DNA of 64,000 nt from Pachyseris speciosa (GCA_016490735.1 JAEMWC010000076.1:385001-449000), one strand, 5' to 3'. Counted from the first letter of the stretch, positions 44,971 through 57,873 are shown. Made by a program: numbers and translations. The notes: generated by a model not told the origin, from the sequence alone.

Positions 44971-45259
44971 ATTGTTTTAAAAGTAGCAAAAGAAGACAAT
45001 TGAGGGGAAGAAATGTTTTCGGTGTTTGTATTGATCCTTAGAATATCGTGACAGTGACGGCTACTTCAAACAATGGCCCAAAAGAGAGGAGGGTGTTTAT
45101 CTTCCTTAAGTGAAGAATTGCCATTGTGTTATACAGAGAAAGCTCCCCGCATGTGAACTATGGGCTAACAAATTGCTCAACTTATAAAACAACTAGCTGG
45201 ACCGAAATACACCTCTCAACAACAAATAAAATAAAGTTTCGTTTTACTGATGAAGCAAC

Positions 45260-45493
45260 ATACTTCACGTAAATTAGTTCATCGTTCCTTGCATTTGTTT
45301 TCATTTTCATTTTCTTTTATTTTATTTTACCTGCCACTTAGAACCTAAATTGTTCAGGGAGCTAACAAGAAAGCCTACTGGTTTATTTAGCTTCCTAGCT
45401 TGCCCATTGTTTTTATTTAATTTAGATTAACATATTTTGAAAAATTTCTAGATTGTAATAAAAAAATGTATACATTGACAAAAGCAAATAAAG

Positions 45494-45525
<32 letters not shown>

Positions 45526-45545
45526 CATTATTGTTATTATTATCA
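45260..45545 (+). mobile_element. LINE 3' end with (ATT)n tail
   Basis: A 3' UTR-like AT-rich stretch reaching GACAAAAGCAAATAAAG and then (ATT)n from about 45493 to 45545. No coding part remains. Confidence 0.5.
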
Positions 45546-45642
45546 GAAATTCAAGATGAAGGCAACGGGTGTGTAGAGTAGTGTAGAGCGTAAATGTTAA
45601 AAAAAAAGACCCATGTTCAACGTAGGCAAAATTGTAACTTAC

Positions 45643-45826
45643 TTTCATTTTAACTAACAGTTTGCTGTCAGTGGAGATGGTGACGTCATCAGGGGCAAGT
45701 GATCCGTTTGACGTGTGCTGTTCATAAATGACGTAACTCGGGAACGTGAGTTGCAAGGAAACTTTGGTTACATTATACAATGGTGATCCTCTGTGTTTCA
45801 CAGTCACAAGAATAAATGTTGTTTTA
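45643..45826 (-). CDS. Exon 3 of the secreted F5/8 protein gene
   Basis: The acceptor TGTTCCCTCCAG and donor GTAAGT are both strong. The 184 bases are open, phase 2 in and phase 0 out. The peptide has alternating beta-type strands (TFILVTVKHRGSPLYNVTKV, SLQLTFPSYVIY, KLLVKMK), as in Ig-like or integrin/DUF11-type extracellular domains. One N-glycosylation sequon (NVT) is visible. A specific family is not claimed. Confidence 0.6.
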
Positions 45827-48061
45827 CTGGAGGGAACAGAAACCAAAACAATAACAAGCTATCACAGGTGTTGACATTACGATTAAAATTTTGAATTGCA
45901 ACACGTAAGAAAACTTGAAAAAAACCTAGTTGACATAGCTAATATCAAAAGAGTACGTTAGCATTCGGTGGAGCAGTAAAGTTCCTCCCCTTGACCACCC
46001 ATGCGCTGAGATCCCGACGAAATGCCCGAGAGCGAAATTTGCTGCATATAACTACGGCACGCTCCTTTTCCCCTGTATACACTTTTTAAGATAAGGAAAA
46101 AGCTGTTTCTGTTTTGCAGTTATAAACGCTCGGGCTTTCCAAATACATCAGCAACTTTATACACATTGTGATGTTTCCTTTAGACATTGAATCACGATGC
46201 ATAGGATAAACCAACGATTTTAATGGATACTAGAAACATCAAGCACATGGACCGCCATGATGGTAAGAGAGTCCTTCCCACAGATGTTCCCAACGGCAAC
46301 ATCCGGTTGCATGACTTCCGGTTAATTACATAAACATTACACACATTAAGTAGAAAGCTAACCAACTCAATCATGTAGTATAGTGTAAGGCCTTAGTGCT
46401 GCTATGACGAAATTCACATCTTTCCTATGTAAGCCATTTAAAAATATAACCAAGTAGTCTGTACGTGAAGAAGAATGTTGTTTAGTATTTTCAAATATCT
46501 CTTTTTGTTACAGAGATTTGTAAGTTTTTAAAATATGCAAATTAGCTATGTGATGACATCATAAACTCAACCGAATTTTGATCAAATATGATGAAAAAGA
46601 AATCTTAGCCAATTTGTATCAGAAATGCTTAAATATTTGCAAGAAGATTCTACTAGATGTGCTCCAGAATGAGCCTACCAGTTTTGTTACCATGGCAACG
46701 TACTGGCTTCCAGACCTCCCTGACTTAAAGTGTTTGCAGGCCACCTTTGGCGTTGTATTTTGATACAGTTGCCAGTGCTGCCTCATCTGCATGATTCATT
46801 AGGCATATAAATATGCTAAGTCGAGTTCGTGGCCTTGTTAAATGTTTTACGAGTTGAAAATCACTAAAGTATTGAACTCAGGTTGGAAAGGACTGGAAAA
46901 GAGTGAGTTACCATAGGAACCGAATTTTTTTAGCCGTGGGTGTGTTGCCTGCAGAACTATGAGCCTACCAAGTTTAAATGGTCTCTGCTGCAAATTGACT
47001 ACTTGATGTTATATCGGGTTAAGTGTATGACGTCACCAGTCCCCTTATTTGCATATTGTTCACATTTTTTAAACTTAAATATCTCCGGAACTAATGCAGA
47101 TATTTGCAAACGGTAAACGGCGTTTTTTATCATTCCTTAAATGCTAAAATTTAAGGGGTAAAAATTTGACCGTAGTAGAGATTCTGTACTAAATGTTTTC
47201 GGAAAGCATCTTTTTCGAACTCAGAAAAAATTAAAAGCACTGAAACACCAAGATATGTTATTACTCTTATCTTCCCTCTCAGTTTATTGATGAGAAATTT
47301 TCATTTTATAGAAACATTTTTGGTTGATAATTGTGGTGATGTATTGACGAAATCCCAATCTGTTCTATGCTGTTGCTGAAGCTATCTCGCGGCTTACACT
47401 GATAAAATCAATTTTCTTCCATGGCAATAAATTAATAAATTATAATAAATTAATAAATTAATAATAAATTATGTTTACCTCATTACTGATGATAAGTGCT
47501 TGAGAAACTAATGACGAGTTCTCAAGCTGAGCACTCGTGTTGTGAAAAGGAGCAAAGTCATGAAAATGACCTTGATTGACTACTGTGCGTCTTTGGCGGC
47601 GGTTAACTAGTTTCTGATGTTTTGCGGCAGCTCCTTTTGATCAATCTTTTCGACAATTCGTAACCTTTATTGCTTATTAATGAGCAGTCCTACCCATGGA
47701 GCAATTAAGAAAAATGCGTTTTCCGAGGCCACTCTAATTACTAATAACAATAAAGCTGCTGAATCATTTTCGCTTTTGAATAACACGTGAAATCCTCTTA
47801 AACTCTTGTACTGGTAGTCCGTCGCTGACTGATCCACGTACTTTTGTTCAAAATTTTGAGTAAGTGGATGAAATCCTAAAGTGTGATTATTGTTAGAAAT
47901 AAGTTATTAAACAAGTATTCTTCCTATGCAGTTCAGTATGATGAATTTATATTTAACATGCATGTTGTACAGCTATTAAGAAGGGCTTCCCCACTGGGTG
48001 TATACATCTTTTATATTTCACAAATGAAAACTTATTTTGTATTTGTTTTGTATTTTCATAC
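45827..48061. other. Putative intron
   Basis: No gene is seen. Segments with paired GAGCCTACCA and ATATCTCCGGAACTAATGCA (46670-47110) look like anthozoan interspersed repeats but boundaries were not found. A very AT-rich run is at about 47430-47475. Confidence 0.35.
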
Positions 48062-48144
48062 CTTGGATAAATGGGTGCACCATCCATCTTTGTGGACTTC
48101 ATTTCAAGAGTAGCTAGTCCACCATAATGTCCCAGCACCAGTGC
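48062..48144 (-). CDS. Exon 2 of the secreted F5/8 protein gene
   Basis: The acceptor TTTTTTTCAG and donor GTATGA enclose 83 open bases, phase 0 in and phase 2 out, joining exon 3 through a split Ser codon. The peptide opens ALVLGHYGGLA, which completes the hydrophobic core and cleavage region of the signal peptide begun in exon 1. Confidence 0.6.
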
Positions 48145-49839
48145 CTGAAAAAAAATTGTTTGAACTGAACTGCACACAGTTCAATTAACAAACCGCAATT
48201 ACTATTAGTTAAATATAGAGACGAATAACTGCTGGAACTAATACCGCCCTTAAAAAAGCTTGCTACCCGATGTTTTCTTTTTGTAGTTAGTAGTGTCTTG
48301 TTTGCGAGCACAAGCGTGAACTAATGAGCACTTTTGAACAACAAACACTTTAGAAAATTTGGCAAGCAACACGCACTTGGCAAATTGCTTTTTGACAGTT
48401 TTTTTTTTCAACAGAATCATATAATTATTAATTTTTATTTTTATTCCTTTTTCTTTCCCCGAGCTTTACAACCAAACAAGTAATCGATACTTTCTAGAGA
48501 TACATTATTTATCTATGAAGGGCAACTTACTCGCTTTACGAAAGGTCGAGGTCTCCAGCCTTATAAGAGAAATCCGAGAGTGGTGTGCTTGCGAAAATAC
48601 GCCCCCTCGAGCACGAAGATAAGGGGACCTCTCAAAATTTTGGAAGCAGATAGAAAAAAATTCGTTTTTCATTCATTTTTGTGATGACTTTCAAGAACAG
48701 TTAAGGGATCGTTGGCTACCCCTTACAGAGTCAGTTGACGGAAACGTTTCATGCTGGACTTCGTGACGACATCTCGGTAAGGTGCCAGAACTCTTGCAAA
48801 AATTAACCAACTGCCAAAATGCTAAACTGAGTAAGTGAAATGTACCAGCTAAACTACCGAAAAAATGCTCGAGAAAGGAACAGTATTGTATAACGAGAGT
48901 TCACACATCCAAACTGGCCTGGGACAAAGTTACCTGCCGCTCTGCGAGACTTTCAAAGCAACTCGAGCAGGAAAAAAATTAGGGGACCACTGGTTCCTCC
49001 TTATAACGAAAAGAGAGAAGCGGAAAGCAGAGCGTTGGTTTAAGCCCAGTAAAAGAAAAAAAGAGAAAAATAATTTTCCAAAGTTTCTGACGAAATGTCA
49101 GTTGGGTGCTACTAACACAATATTACGTCACTGCAAAAATGTCAAACTGCTAAATGTCACTTGCAAAAGGCAACAGCATAAAATACCAAGGAGGTGAATT
49201 CCTATAGTTTATCGTTACTAAAAAAAACCATGCTTCCAAGTTAAAAATAACTTCCACAAAAGCTTTAAGCAACCTGATGATGGACAATTGCAACTCAGTT
49301 GCGAGCACTTTCAAGACAATGAGTGATTGAATGCTTCTTGAAAAGACAAGAGCGAATGAAAGAATTAAAGCAACTTTTCTTAAAACGAAAGATTGAAAAA
49401 TAAAAAGATATTTTGGTTAGGTATGTATCAAACCAGATCATGTAACAGCAAAAGATGCAAAAACCTGGTATATCTTATGGCTTCTCAGTCCTCCCAGAAA
49501 AATCGTGAAGAAACAAAACTATTCTCAGCAAAATCTGCTTAAAAAAAAAACAACAGGATAATACGAAATTGCTCATTTGAATAACTTTCAGTTAAATGAT
49601 ATTTATTTCACAAAACTAACAGTCTCATATCTTCGCGAGAACGCTTAAATTTTGCTTCAGTTGGCTACATACGAGGCATTTAACATGCAAATTTTAAACG
49701 ATCGCCGGATTTAATAAAGAGGACAAAATGGTGTTCAAAAAACAGTTTGACTTTAGCTTTTGACCTGTAAAATGGTGGGTATTAATTACAAATTTAGTCT
49801 CCCTTATGACAAAGAAGACGAACAAATAAACGCTCTTAC
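48145..49839. other. Putative intron 1
   Basis: No gene is supported; the 110-codon frame at 48865 is Lys-rich low-complexity sequence and looks like chance. Confidence 0.35.
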
Positions 49840-49948
49840 CCATAAAAGGAACAGAGAGAAACCTTTGACCAGGAAACGTATTGCGAAGAATCTGAGCAAA
49901 TTCTTCATCTTAAGACCAACTAGCTGACGCTCATCGACTAGCTTAGCT
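49840..49948 (-). CDS. Exon 1 of a secreted F5/8-domain protein (signal peptide)
   Basis: The ATG at 49908-49906 starts MKNLLRFF, continues to FSLFLLW and, with exon 2 (ALVLGHYGGLA), gives a typical N-terminal signal peptide. The donor GTAAGA is strong. The part from 49948 to 49909 is probably 5' UTR; an acceptor-like TCTTTCAG precedes it, so an untranslated upstream exon is possible. Exon phases down the chain (0, 2, 0, 1, 0) agree. Confidence 0.5.
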
Positions 49949-52900
49949 CTGAAAGATGGAAAGTGACTTCTGATTACTTTAATGAACTTGATCAATGCTA
50001 TAAGGTGTGAAATAATTAATCTATCTGGTAACTGATATCAATTTTCTGTTAGTTAGTAGAATAGCTCTCGGAAATTACTAATGAGTGATTTGCGTTTGAT
50101 TTACATCCCATCACGATCAGGGATATATAATTATAATGCCGTCTGCCACTGGATAAAGATATACGTATGTATATACCGACAGAATGCTCCAGTAAGAAAT
50201 TAGGAGTAACATAATCCACAAATTTAGAGTTAAAAGATTTCCGTTGCAAGGTCTGCAAGGCCTGTAAGGCCGTAGATAGTACAAGGGGACCCGAGGCCTT
50301 GCCTCCATAAACATTTTGAATGCTTGAAGTCTTCCCAATTTATTTCTTTTTGTTTTGTTTGTGCGTGTGCGTCTGATATAACAAGCCGTGTAATTTCATA
50401 AAGGCGTAAGCACAATTTTTTAGGTTCCTATAGGAGGCTCAGGGAAATTGAAAAAAAAAATTAAATAAATATGAAAGAAGAGTTTTGTATTGACGTTGCC
50501 TCGGTAGCAATTTTCGCCTGGTTGCGGCCCTGGGGCCCGTTTCTCGAAAGTCCCGATAACGTAACGTGCCGGAAACCATATTTTGAAATCAAAATCTCGA
50601 GAAAAGTAGGGTGTGCTCTGACTTATAATGAAGTCCATTTTGTTTCTTTAGTTGATAACTTTACTGTCTAATTTTCAAAACTTTTGAAACGCCCATCTGG
50701 AATGGGAAACAAAACAGCTTAACGGACCTGGTAATTAGAAAACGGGCCCCCAGGTCTGTTTAAGTTAAATAATTACTCAGTACCATGGTCTGTTTCCAGT
50801 GTTTTGTATTATGCAACTTATAGACTTGACAAATACAAAATACCTCCAGATTGCCGAACACTTCACACTCCAGGGTTATTTTCATTCATTTTAAATACAA
50901 ATGTAAACGCTCTTTCAGGACTCTCTATTAATCCATGTCAGAAAGACAGTGGGGTTTCGCAATAATTTGCGTCTTTTTCATAAATATATTTGCGATCAAT
51001 TTCATTAGACACGCCAATGTTAATTTAATCTGAAATCAGTTCATGTTACCTTGGCAACCATTTTGAAGGTGGGCTCTCAAACGTTTAGTTAAATTAACAT
51101 TATTAATTAAGAGAGCATTTAGACTAACTAATTTCTTAGATAATTTTAGTGGTCCTTTTTGGTTTTGATGATTTAGCCAGTAATGATCAATTTTAAGGGT
51201 TTTCTCGATGTTTGAAATGGTAAAAAAAAACTGGTTCAGGACTATCAAGGTTAGATAACCTCCATTGAACGTAATTTCCACGTCAGACAATCACATCATG
51301 CGCTCATGATTCCTTTCACCCTTTATAGGTCTCATTGTCATGGCTTGAATACTTTGTGATCATTTTCTAAATAGCCATTTCAAACACCTACTAGATCTGC
51401 CCTCTCCCCACCGTCAAGGACCACCCCAACAGATGACACGAAAATCTACTGTTAAAGGAGCAATTTCATCGGGATTTTTGATGTTTTTGGTTCAATTCTG
51501 CCAAAATTACTGCCCTTTACCTGTTATCGTGCAAAAACTGCACACTACAGAATCAGCAAGATGAATTCCAATGAAATTTTCGCAGTGAGAGCTAACTATG
51601 ATAATTTTTTTGGTAATTTTTCAATGCATAGCTTGAAATTTTGAAAAACTGAACTGGCAAGTTTTTTCAAATTTCAATCCATTTTCATCCTGGTCATATT
51701 TGGTGGAATACAAGAGTTTATAGTGTCAATGTAATACTACAGTCTTTGGCAGCAAAACTAGACCATTATTTTAAGGTTTCCACTGATGCATTGGCAGTTT
51801 TGAGCTTTTTAAAGTGATGGTACAATAGCGTGAAAATGCCCCCTTAAAGAGAAACGTGCGAGCTTCAAGGAACAGATTATGTCCAACGAAAAATATACCT
51901 TCGTGATTTTAAAGGCTGCATAGAATCTCCTACATTTATTCCCCTCCAAATATTTATCGCTCCGGAGTGCTTGTATAAGATGGCGACATCCAGGAGCGTC
52001 CCTCCTGGCGACATCATATATCAGCTTTTCAGGAAACTGGTCAGTTCCAATTGGCAAAATGCTTCCTATTTTTGAAATTTCAAACACTATTTTATGGTAT
52101 GAAATAACACCATCGCATTAAAAATCATTCAATAGTTCCTTGTTCTATTTTGGAGGGTATTCTGTCACGTGACGTAGTTCTTTGATTAAGGAAAACTCCC
52201 TCTGTCACTCTTACTTATTTCCATATTTCGCCATCTTGTCTTTCATTTTCATTTTAACATTTTTTCAATCAGTTTATAAATTACGAACAGGCATGGCAGT
52301 AAACCAACTTTACTGAATCTAAAAAATGTCGTAAAAGAAAATTAAATAATTCGGTGGTGTTGTGGGAGGGTCCTGGAAACTAAATGATGGGATTACAAAA
52401 CTTGTCCACGAGAGACTGGGCACAACACTGGAAAGCGCTTTGGAAAGACGTGAAAGTAACACGAAAGTTAAAGATCTTCCGTGTGAAAACAAATCGAAGG
52501 TTTGATCAGTTAGAATGCTATAGTTGGTCAACTTCGTTCCCAGGGTCTCTCCTTTTCCTACCCCCTGGAGCGAAAGAGATGAGACCCTGGTTGGGTCATG
52601 TCACGTGTCCCCCAGAATCTGGGAGATTACAAATAAACAAGTCGAGGGAGGGGCGGATTAGGGTGAAAGTTGTCTCTACTGAGCCTAGTGGAGAACGGAA
52701 ATGTACTGAAAGCCATCGAAGCGTGTAAGCACTGTTATGCGCAAAGCACGGACCATGTCAAGTGGGATAAATCCTGATAAAAGAACGACGTTGCCTAAAG
52801 AGCATCTCTAATCAAGCCATTCCCGGCAACTGACGAGATCCACAAGGGAGGATCGAAACCATGGTCTTGCCTGTCATTTCATGGCGTACTCAAAACACAG

Positions 52901-53158
52901 CCAATAAACTGGCATTAACAAAAGGAGGAAACTACTAAGAACCGCAGTTACAGAGCGGAGCGAAACGATCACAAAACAAAAAAACACAGCCGTAACCAAA
53001 GCTAAGTGATCCATTTTTGCTGCGTAGTTCTTTTAGAAGCTACAGTGCTAAAGAAAGGATCGAAAGACAGATAGCCGTGATGGGAACACTGAACATCTTG
53101 CTGCCGGGCCCGGCAATATAAATATTTCAAGATAATCACACGGCTAAAAACGCTATCC
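49949..53158. other. Gene-poor stretch with repeats
   Basis: No gene is supported. It holds the MITE at 50529-50754 and an imperfect inverted pair CCCAGGGTCTCT/AGAGATGAGACCCTGG near 52539-52592. A 92-codon frame without an ATG start lies at 51809-52087 (minus) in a region that looks repetitive. Confidence 0.4.
50529..50754. mobile_element. MITE with CCTGGGG-CCCGTTT ends
   Basis: The left end CCTGGGGCCCGTTTCTCGAA and the complement of the right end CCTGGGGGCCCGTTTTCTAA are imperfect inverted repeats. Ends of this type are widespread among invertebrate non-autonomous elements. No coding content. Confidence 0.6.
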
Positions 53159-53362
53159 TTACAAACTTAAGATAACAAGACTGGCTGTACGGTCAACGGA
53201 CGAACTGAAATGAGCCAAACCAAACGCCTCGAAGGACGTGAAAAGCACAGTTGCTAAACAGAAACAACGCGGGTTCCAACAAACAGGCGTTGATAACCCA
53301 GAAATGACCTTTGAGGTCAAAATAACTAAAATACAAAGCACTAACATCCTCTGAATCATCAT
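53159..53362 (-). CDS. Possible small secreted protein or first exon
   Basis: A true ATG at 53362 starts a 67-residue frame. Its first 22 residues (MIQRMLVLCILVILTSKVIS) look like a signal peptide, and the rest has several Cys. No paralogue or further exon was recognised. It may be chance. Confidence 0.25.
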   Translation of the reverse strand: MMIQRMLVLCILVILTSKVISGLSTPVCWNPRCFCLATVLFTSFEAFGLAHFSSSVDRTASLVILSL

Positions 53363-53799
53363 GTTTGCCCGCTGAAAACATACACGAAGCTAAATCGGCC
53401 GATAGACGGCCAAATGATCAATTCTCCGTTGGTAAGCCAAACTTCACGCAGCACCACAGACGCCAAAATTATGCACACTACGAAACAAAACAGTCGCTCA
53501 TTTGCACAGTGGTAAACGCAACGAGCATTTTGTCAGCTGAAGTTTGTTCGAAATTTATGTTTTGCTCGAAGTGCAGCGGCTCGGAAAGAAGAAGAAATAA
53601 ATGAGCTATATTTTTCAGAGGCTGTCGAAGATCCAAAATCTTTGACCGTGAAAATCATCGGAGGCGCCTTTCACAGGAAACGATTATCATTCTTCTCATA
53701 TGTACCACACCACGTTGATTTGTTACAGCATGAATTCGGATGCGTGTTAGCAATTAAAAGGGAAACTTTTACACAGCAACCATGAAGAGTTCAAGAAGC

Positions 53800-54112
53800 T
53801 GAAGCCACGCTAAGGGCACTAAGGCCACAAGGTAGCGGGCATTACCCCTTAAATCTACCAAAGCAAAGATTGAGCCCAAGCATTAACAGCCATAGACAGC
53901 TGTTTCGACCTTGTTAGGCCTCATCAGCATAGCATAGCTAATGCTCAGGCTCAAGTACCCACATATCAATAAAACAAGCAATGAAAACGTAAAGCTTGTG
54001 GGATGTGGCTGGAGTGACAAGGATACTTCACAAATTAATGTGATCAAGTAAGCTGAAGCCACTCTAAGGGCACTAAGGCCACAAGGTAGCGGGCATTACC
54101 CCTTAAATCTAT
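53800..54112. repeat. About 60-bp direct repeat flanking about 190 bp
   Basis: AAGCTGAAGCCAC ... TACCCCTTAAATCT occurs at about 53798-53858 and again at about 54050-54113 with one or two differences, and once at about 28018-28079. The enclosed block includes CTGTTTCGACCTTGTTAGGC, a common cnidarian repeat segment. Confidence 0.7.
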
Positions 54113-54664
54113 TTCATTGGTAGTTGGCTGGCAAGCTGGATCATTCGTGATAAATTTGTCTCTTTGTTGTCATCCTTGACAAACTCAATCTTCCTTTGTT
54201 TAGGATGGCTGAAACGTTTTTAATGGATCCTTTTCACAATTTAATTTAAAAATACATCGGACGTATACATTAGCCATTTTAATAAAGACTTAAGGCAAAA
54301 TGTGAAAATGTGTTATGACAATTTACGGCAGCTCGAGTGATTAATATTAGGTCGGACACTTGACGCACATAAACTCCTGAACTGACATCTTTTTACAATT
54401 TGAAACTTTTTCGCTTATTACAACAAGCTTACGTCAATATTGATCACCTTTTATTGCAGCTTTTTAAGTTCGTATTACGATTTGTCATTAAAGCCACTGC
54501 ATGAGGTATTACAACACACGACAGACATAGATTGAATGATTGTCGTTCTCTGAATCAGTTCAAACTCATGGTTCATGAGCTTTTTCATCCTTCTTATGCC
54601 TCAGGCTTCGGTTGCTGCAAGGTGAACTGTTCCGTGGTCTTATTTCTGTGGCGTTAGGCCGGGT

Positions 54665-55496
54665 TCACTTGACAACCTCTGCAGGACAACACTCGATTTG
54701 TAAAGACCTTCTGTATTTTGTCAGCCTCCAGGCATAAATAAAAGCATCCAAAGCGACCTTGAAAAACATCATCTCATCGCCAATAGTAATACCTGCTTGT
54801 ATATCAAGCCTTTCTTGCCGTGTTTCTTGTTTCATGTAAAAACCGATGTGAAGTAGTATGATATGAGAAACAGCACACACAATAAGGATACCTGACAACA
54901 ACAATGTTACAACTGTGAACTGCCTTCGGCTGATCCTGTTCGTGCGAGTCGTCCACGCTTGTCCACGCGCGTCTCGAGGTCCGCCAGCTGCAAGTTGTCG
55001 AGAAGTTTTGGCAAATTTACGAAACGACCTCAATAGCATAAACGAACCCAACATGAGCAATACTGTAAAAAAAATGACAGTCGTGTGACGATGTAGATCC
55101 ACTTGAACGAAGATTTGTAACTGAACTCCAGTGAATTGTAAGGAGATGAACCCAGTAAGGTACATGAGCGACAAGACAATACACGCGAGGACCCTGCGTG
55201 TGGTCACGATTGACAGAATATACTTTGCTATTATTATTATATATAACGGTGAGGGAAGGTTATTGCAACGTATTGCGACCAAATTAGACCAAGAACAGGC
55301 AGGAACGACGAGTTGAGGCCCACGTACGAGAACAAAGCTCCAAGAAGGATAAACTTTTGTACGGTTCACGAAGCACCAAAGACCACGAGAAATATCGCAA
55401 GAAACGGCTCATTATAAAGAAGGTTTCGATTAACACACCAGTTGTGAAATCCACCAGGGCTAAGGCGACGATGAAGTAAGTAGCGGGAGTACGAAA
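54665..55496 (-). pseudogene. Type I receptor pseudogene D
   Basis: It lacks TM1, with the same junction as copy I next to a CATCATCA remnant, and carries the same AT-rich block after FPHR. It also has a one-base loss near 55340 in the TM2-TM3 loop and a two-base gain near 54690 that changes the C-terminal tail. From the AT-rich block to TM7 the frame is open for about 190 codons, thanks to an A run one base longer than in copy I. Confidence 0.85.
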
Positions 55497-57533
55497 GTAT
55501 CATCAGCATCACAACAACGGGTGCTGTTCATTTAGGGCGATGATTTTTGTTATTCAATTGAAAGTTAGCAGTATAGAGCAAAAGCGCATACTTCTGCCAT
55601 GCTGGATGTAAATTCTCATTTCCATACAAAACTGGTGTAGCAACCCAACATAATACGTCACCATTTCCAGCCGAGCGACCATCTTGAATTATTATTCATG
55701 AAAAGTTATGCAATATAGTTATTCCATGAGCATTAAAAACTAAAATATTCCAGTTCCTGTAAAACGTGCCTAACGAACGTTTGGTAGCTATGGCCACGTC
55801 GACTTCATTAAAGACTGACCTCCAATGATGAATTCTTCCCAGATACGTTGTTCAAAAAGTCACAAGATTTGGTGGCATTTTCTCCACTTATTGTAAAAGT
55901 TATGAACGTTGAAATTTCGGGGGAGATAAAATTCGCCCCCAGCCATCCCTCTCCCACGATCTGGATAGGGTTAAGTGCCGTGATAAGAAGGCTTTGTTTT
56001 GATCATTACGTATTTGGCAATATTAGCATTATAACCGGTGTCTACCCTTTAAATAAACAGGCCCTTGCTTGGTGTAGCAAGGGTTGGCCAACTCGAAAGC
56101 ATTTGCTACTTTGGCTACCAAACACATCCTGTAATCTCTACTGTAGTCCCTGGTAATTTTTAATCACCAAGTGTAACTCTTGTATTTTAATTTTTTGCTT
56201 TGTAATTCCTTTGCAAATAGTGTGAAATAAATAAATTGAAATGTAGCACTTGAAATCCTCTTAAGCGGAGACAAGATGTCTCCTTGCCACCCCCCCCCCC
56301 CCTTTGTTATGTTTTACTTCGTTGATCCTTTAGTTCGTTTGTTTGACTCCACAAGTTAACTGAAAGCTTATTTTAAAAGGTGTGTTTTAACCCTTATGTG
56401 CCAGTCGTAGTATTAGCAGCCGTTAGAGTCCTCATCAGCATGGAATAGGTAATAATTACACTCAGGAAACCCACATGAATTAAACGTAGGCCCAGGAGGC
56501 CAAAAACAGCTGTCCATGGTTGCTCATATTTACTTCGTTAGGGCTAACAATAATGCCCGTCTCCATGTGGCCATAGTGCCCTATATGTGGCTGTAGCACT
56601 GCTTAAATTTGCAAAGTATTTTTAGACACTTTTTCAATTGTCAGCGTCAGTCATTTCTCCGACAGGATCAGCTGAAGTTTTGTGCTTTTCGCGGTGTGCG
56701 GAAATAATTATTCAGGTTTTTGTGGTTAAGGTCATAAGGACATCAATAAACACTGCATGCAAAACGAAAGGCGAGGTTAACCGCGTGATTGAATTTAAAC
56801 TCTCCAAAACAACACCTTATGTAAAGAGAAAGCCACGCTTGTAATTAACGAAACCAACAAACGTGTTTCAAATGTCCGTTTGTTTTGAAATTTCAGACAG
56901 TTTCTGAACAATTTGTCACTTGAACGCTGCAGCATCTGCACTCCAAGATGGCATATTTGAAAATTTTACGATCTGTTTATCATTTTCTTGTCACATTTTG
57001 CTGATCCTGAGTAAATGTTACCGTTTATGGAACAGCTGTTAAAGCTGTGGTTACGAAAGGAGACCCTCGCCTCTTCATGCAGCGGTAGCTTATGTGTTCA
57101 CCACCAAGGCACTGTTTACTTAAATTGATCTTAACGCAGCAACCAGAAAAAGCTTATGTGTTCACCACCAAGGCACTGTTTACTTAAATTGATCTTAACG
57201 CAGCAACCAGAAAAAGAAACGTACGCAACGCAGAGATACGTTCGACCAAAGCTAAAACTGAGTTCACTCTTCAAGCTGAGGATGCGTTGCTGCCATTTCA
57301 GTCAAGAAACATGAAATTTTGTGCCACTGAAATGAAACACAGAAAACGAAATGGATAACCCAAATCGGAACCTAGACTAAAAGCTTTCAAAGCTATAACT
57401 CCAAGACGCAAGAACAGCTTCAATTTCGGTTACATCAGGGCCGAAGTATACGGTATTTCAACATCACTTCGTGTCCTGACTTCCAGAGGTTCCGCGAAAG
57501 GGCCTACAGTCCTGTAGCGTCTTCTTTGATCCC
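55497..57533. other. Unit 3 head-to-head intergenic block
   Basis: Shared with units 1 and 2. Relative to those it lost about 215 bases near 57040 and gained a tandem 64-bp duplication at 57087-57214. No gene is supported. Confidence 0.6.
57087..57214. repeat. Tandem 64-bp duplication
   Basis: Two direct copies of a unit starting AGCTTATGTGTTCACCACCA follow each other without a gap. Units 1 and 2 have a single, longer version. Confidence 0.9.
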
Positions 57534-57541
57534 TATAAAAG
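57534..57541 (+). promoter_or_regulatory. TATA box upstream of receptor E
   Basis: TATAAAAG lies 333 bases before the ATG at 57874, in front of the only intact receptor. Confidence 0.45.
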
Positions 57542-57873
57542 TGATATATGAGTTGTTAAAACTAACTAATTCGGACAAGAAAGAGCGGTTGAGAACAACA
57601 TACGAGTGATATTTGGATTCTGATCACTTGCATCGACTCGAGAAACAAAGAGCACCTGAAAATATAGAGGCAAAACATTTTCCGGTGTTCACAGAGTTCG
57701 GTGTAGCCCTCTGTAAACTCTATCTCGGTTGAAATTTAGGTGAGAACGCACTGCCGGAGTTGGAGTAACCTTAGTTCTCGGAATTCCCCCAAACTAGGGC
57801 GAAGCTCTAACAACTGGACCACTGAGAGCGATAGTTTGTTGAGAGGAGAACAGTTTGAAGCTCTTGATTGGCC

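Larger units (their letters stand above)
44118..45642. other. Putative intron with repeats
   Basis: It contains the second copy of the dispersed repeat (44815-44970, with a palindromic GATAGCTGATTCGAGC/ATCAGCTATCACGCGATAG part) and a LINE-like 3' end with ATT array. Confidence 0.5.

Noticed and set aside
48865..49197. 110-codon Lys-rich frame
   Set aside because: Low-complexity basic sequence inside a likely intron of the minus-strand gene.
51809..52087. 92-codon minus-strand frame
   Set aside because: No ATG start; looks like part of an interspersed repeat and has no recognisable domain.
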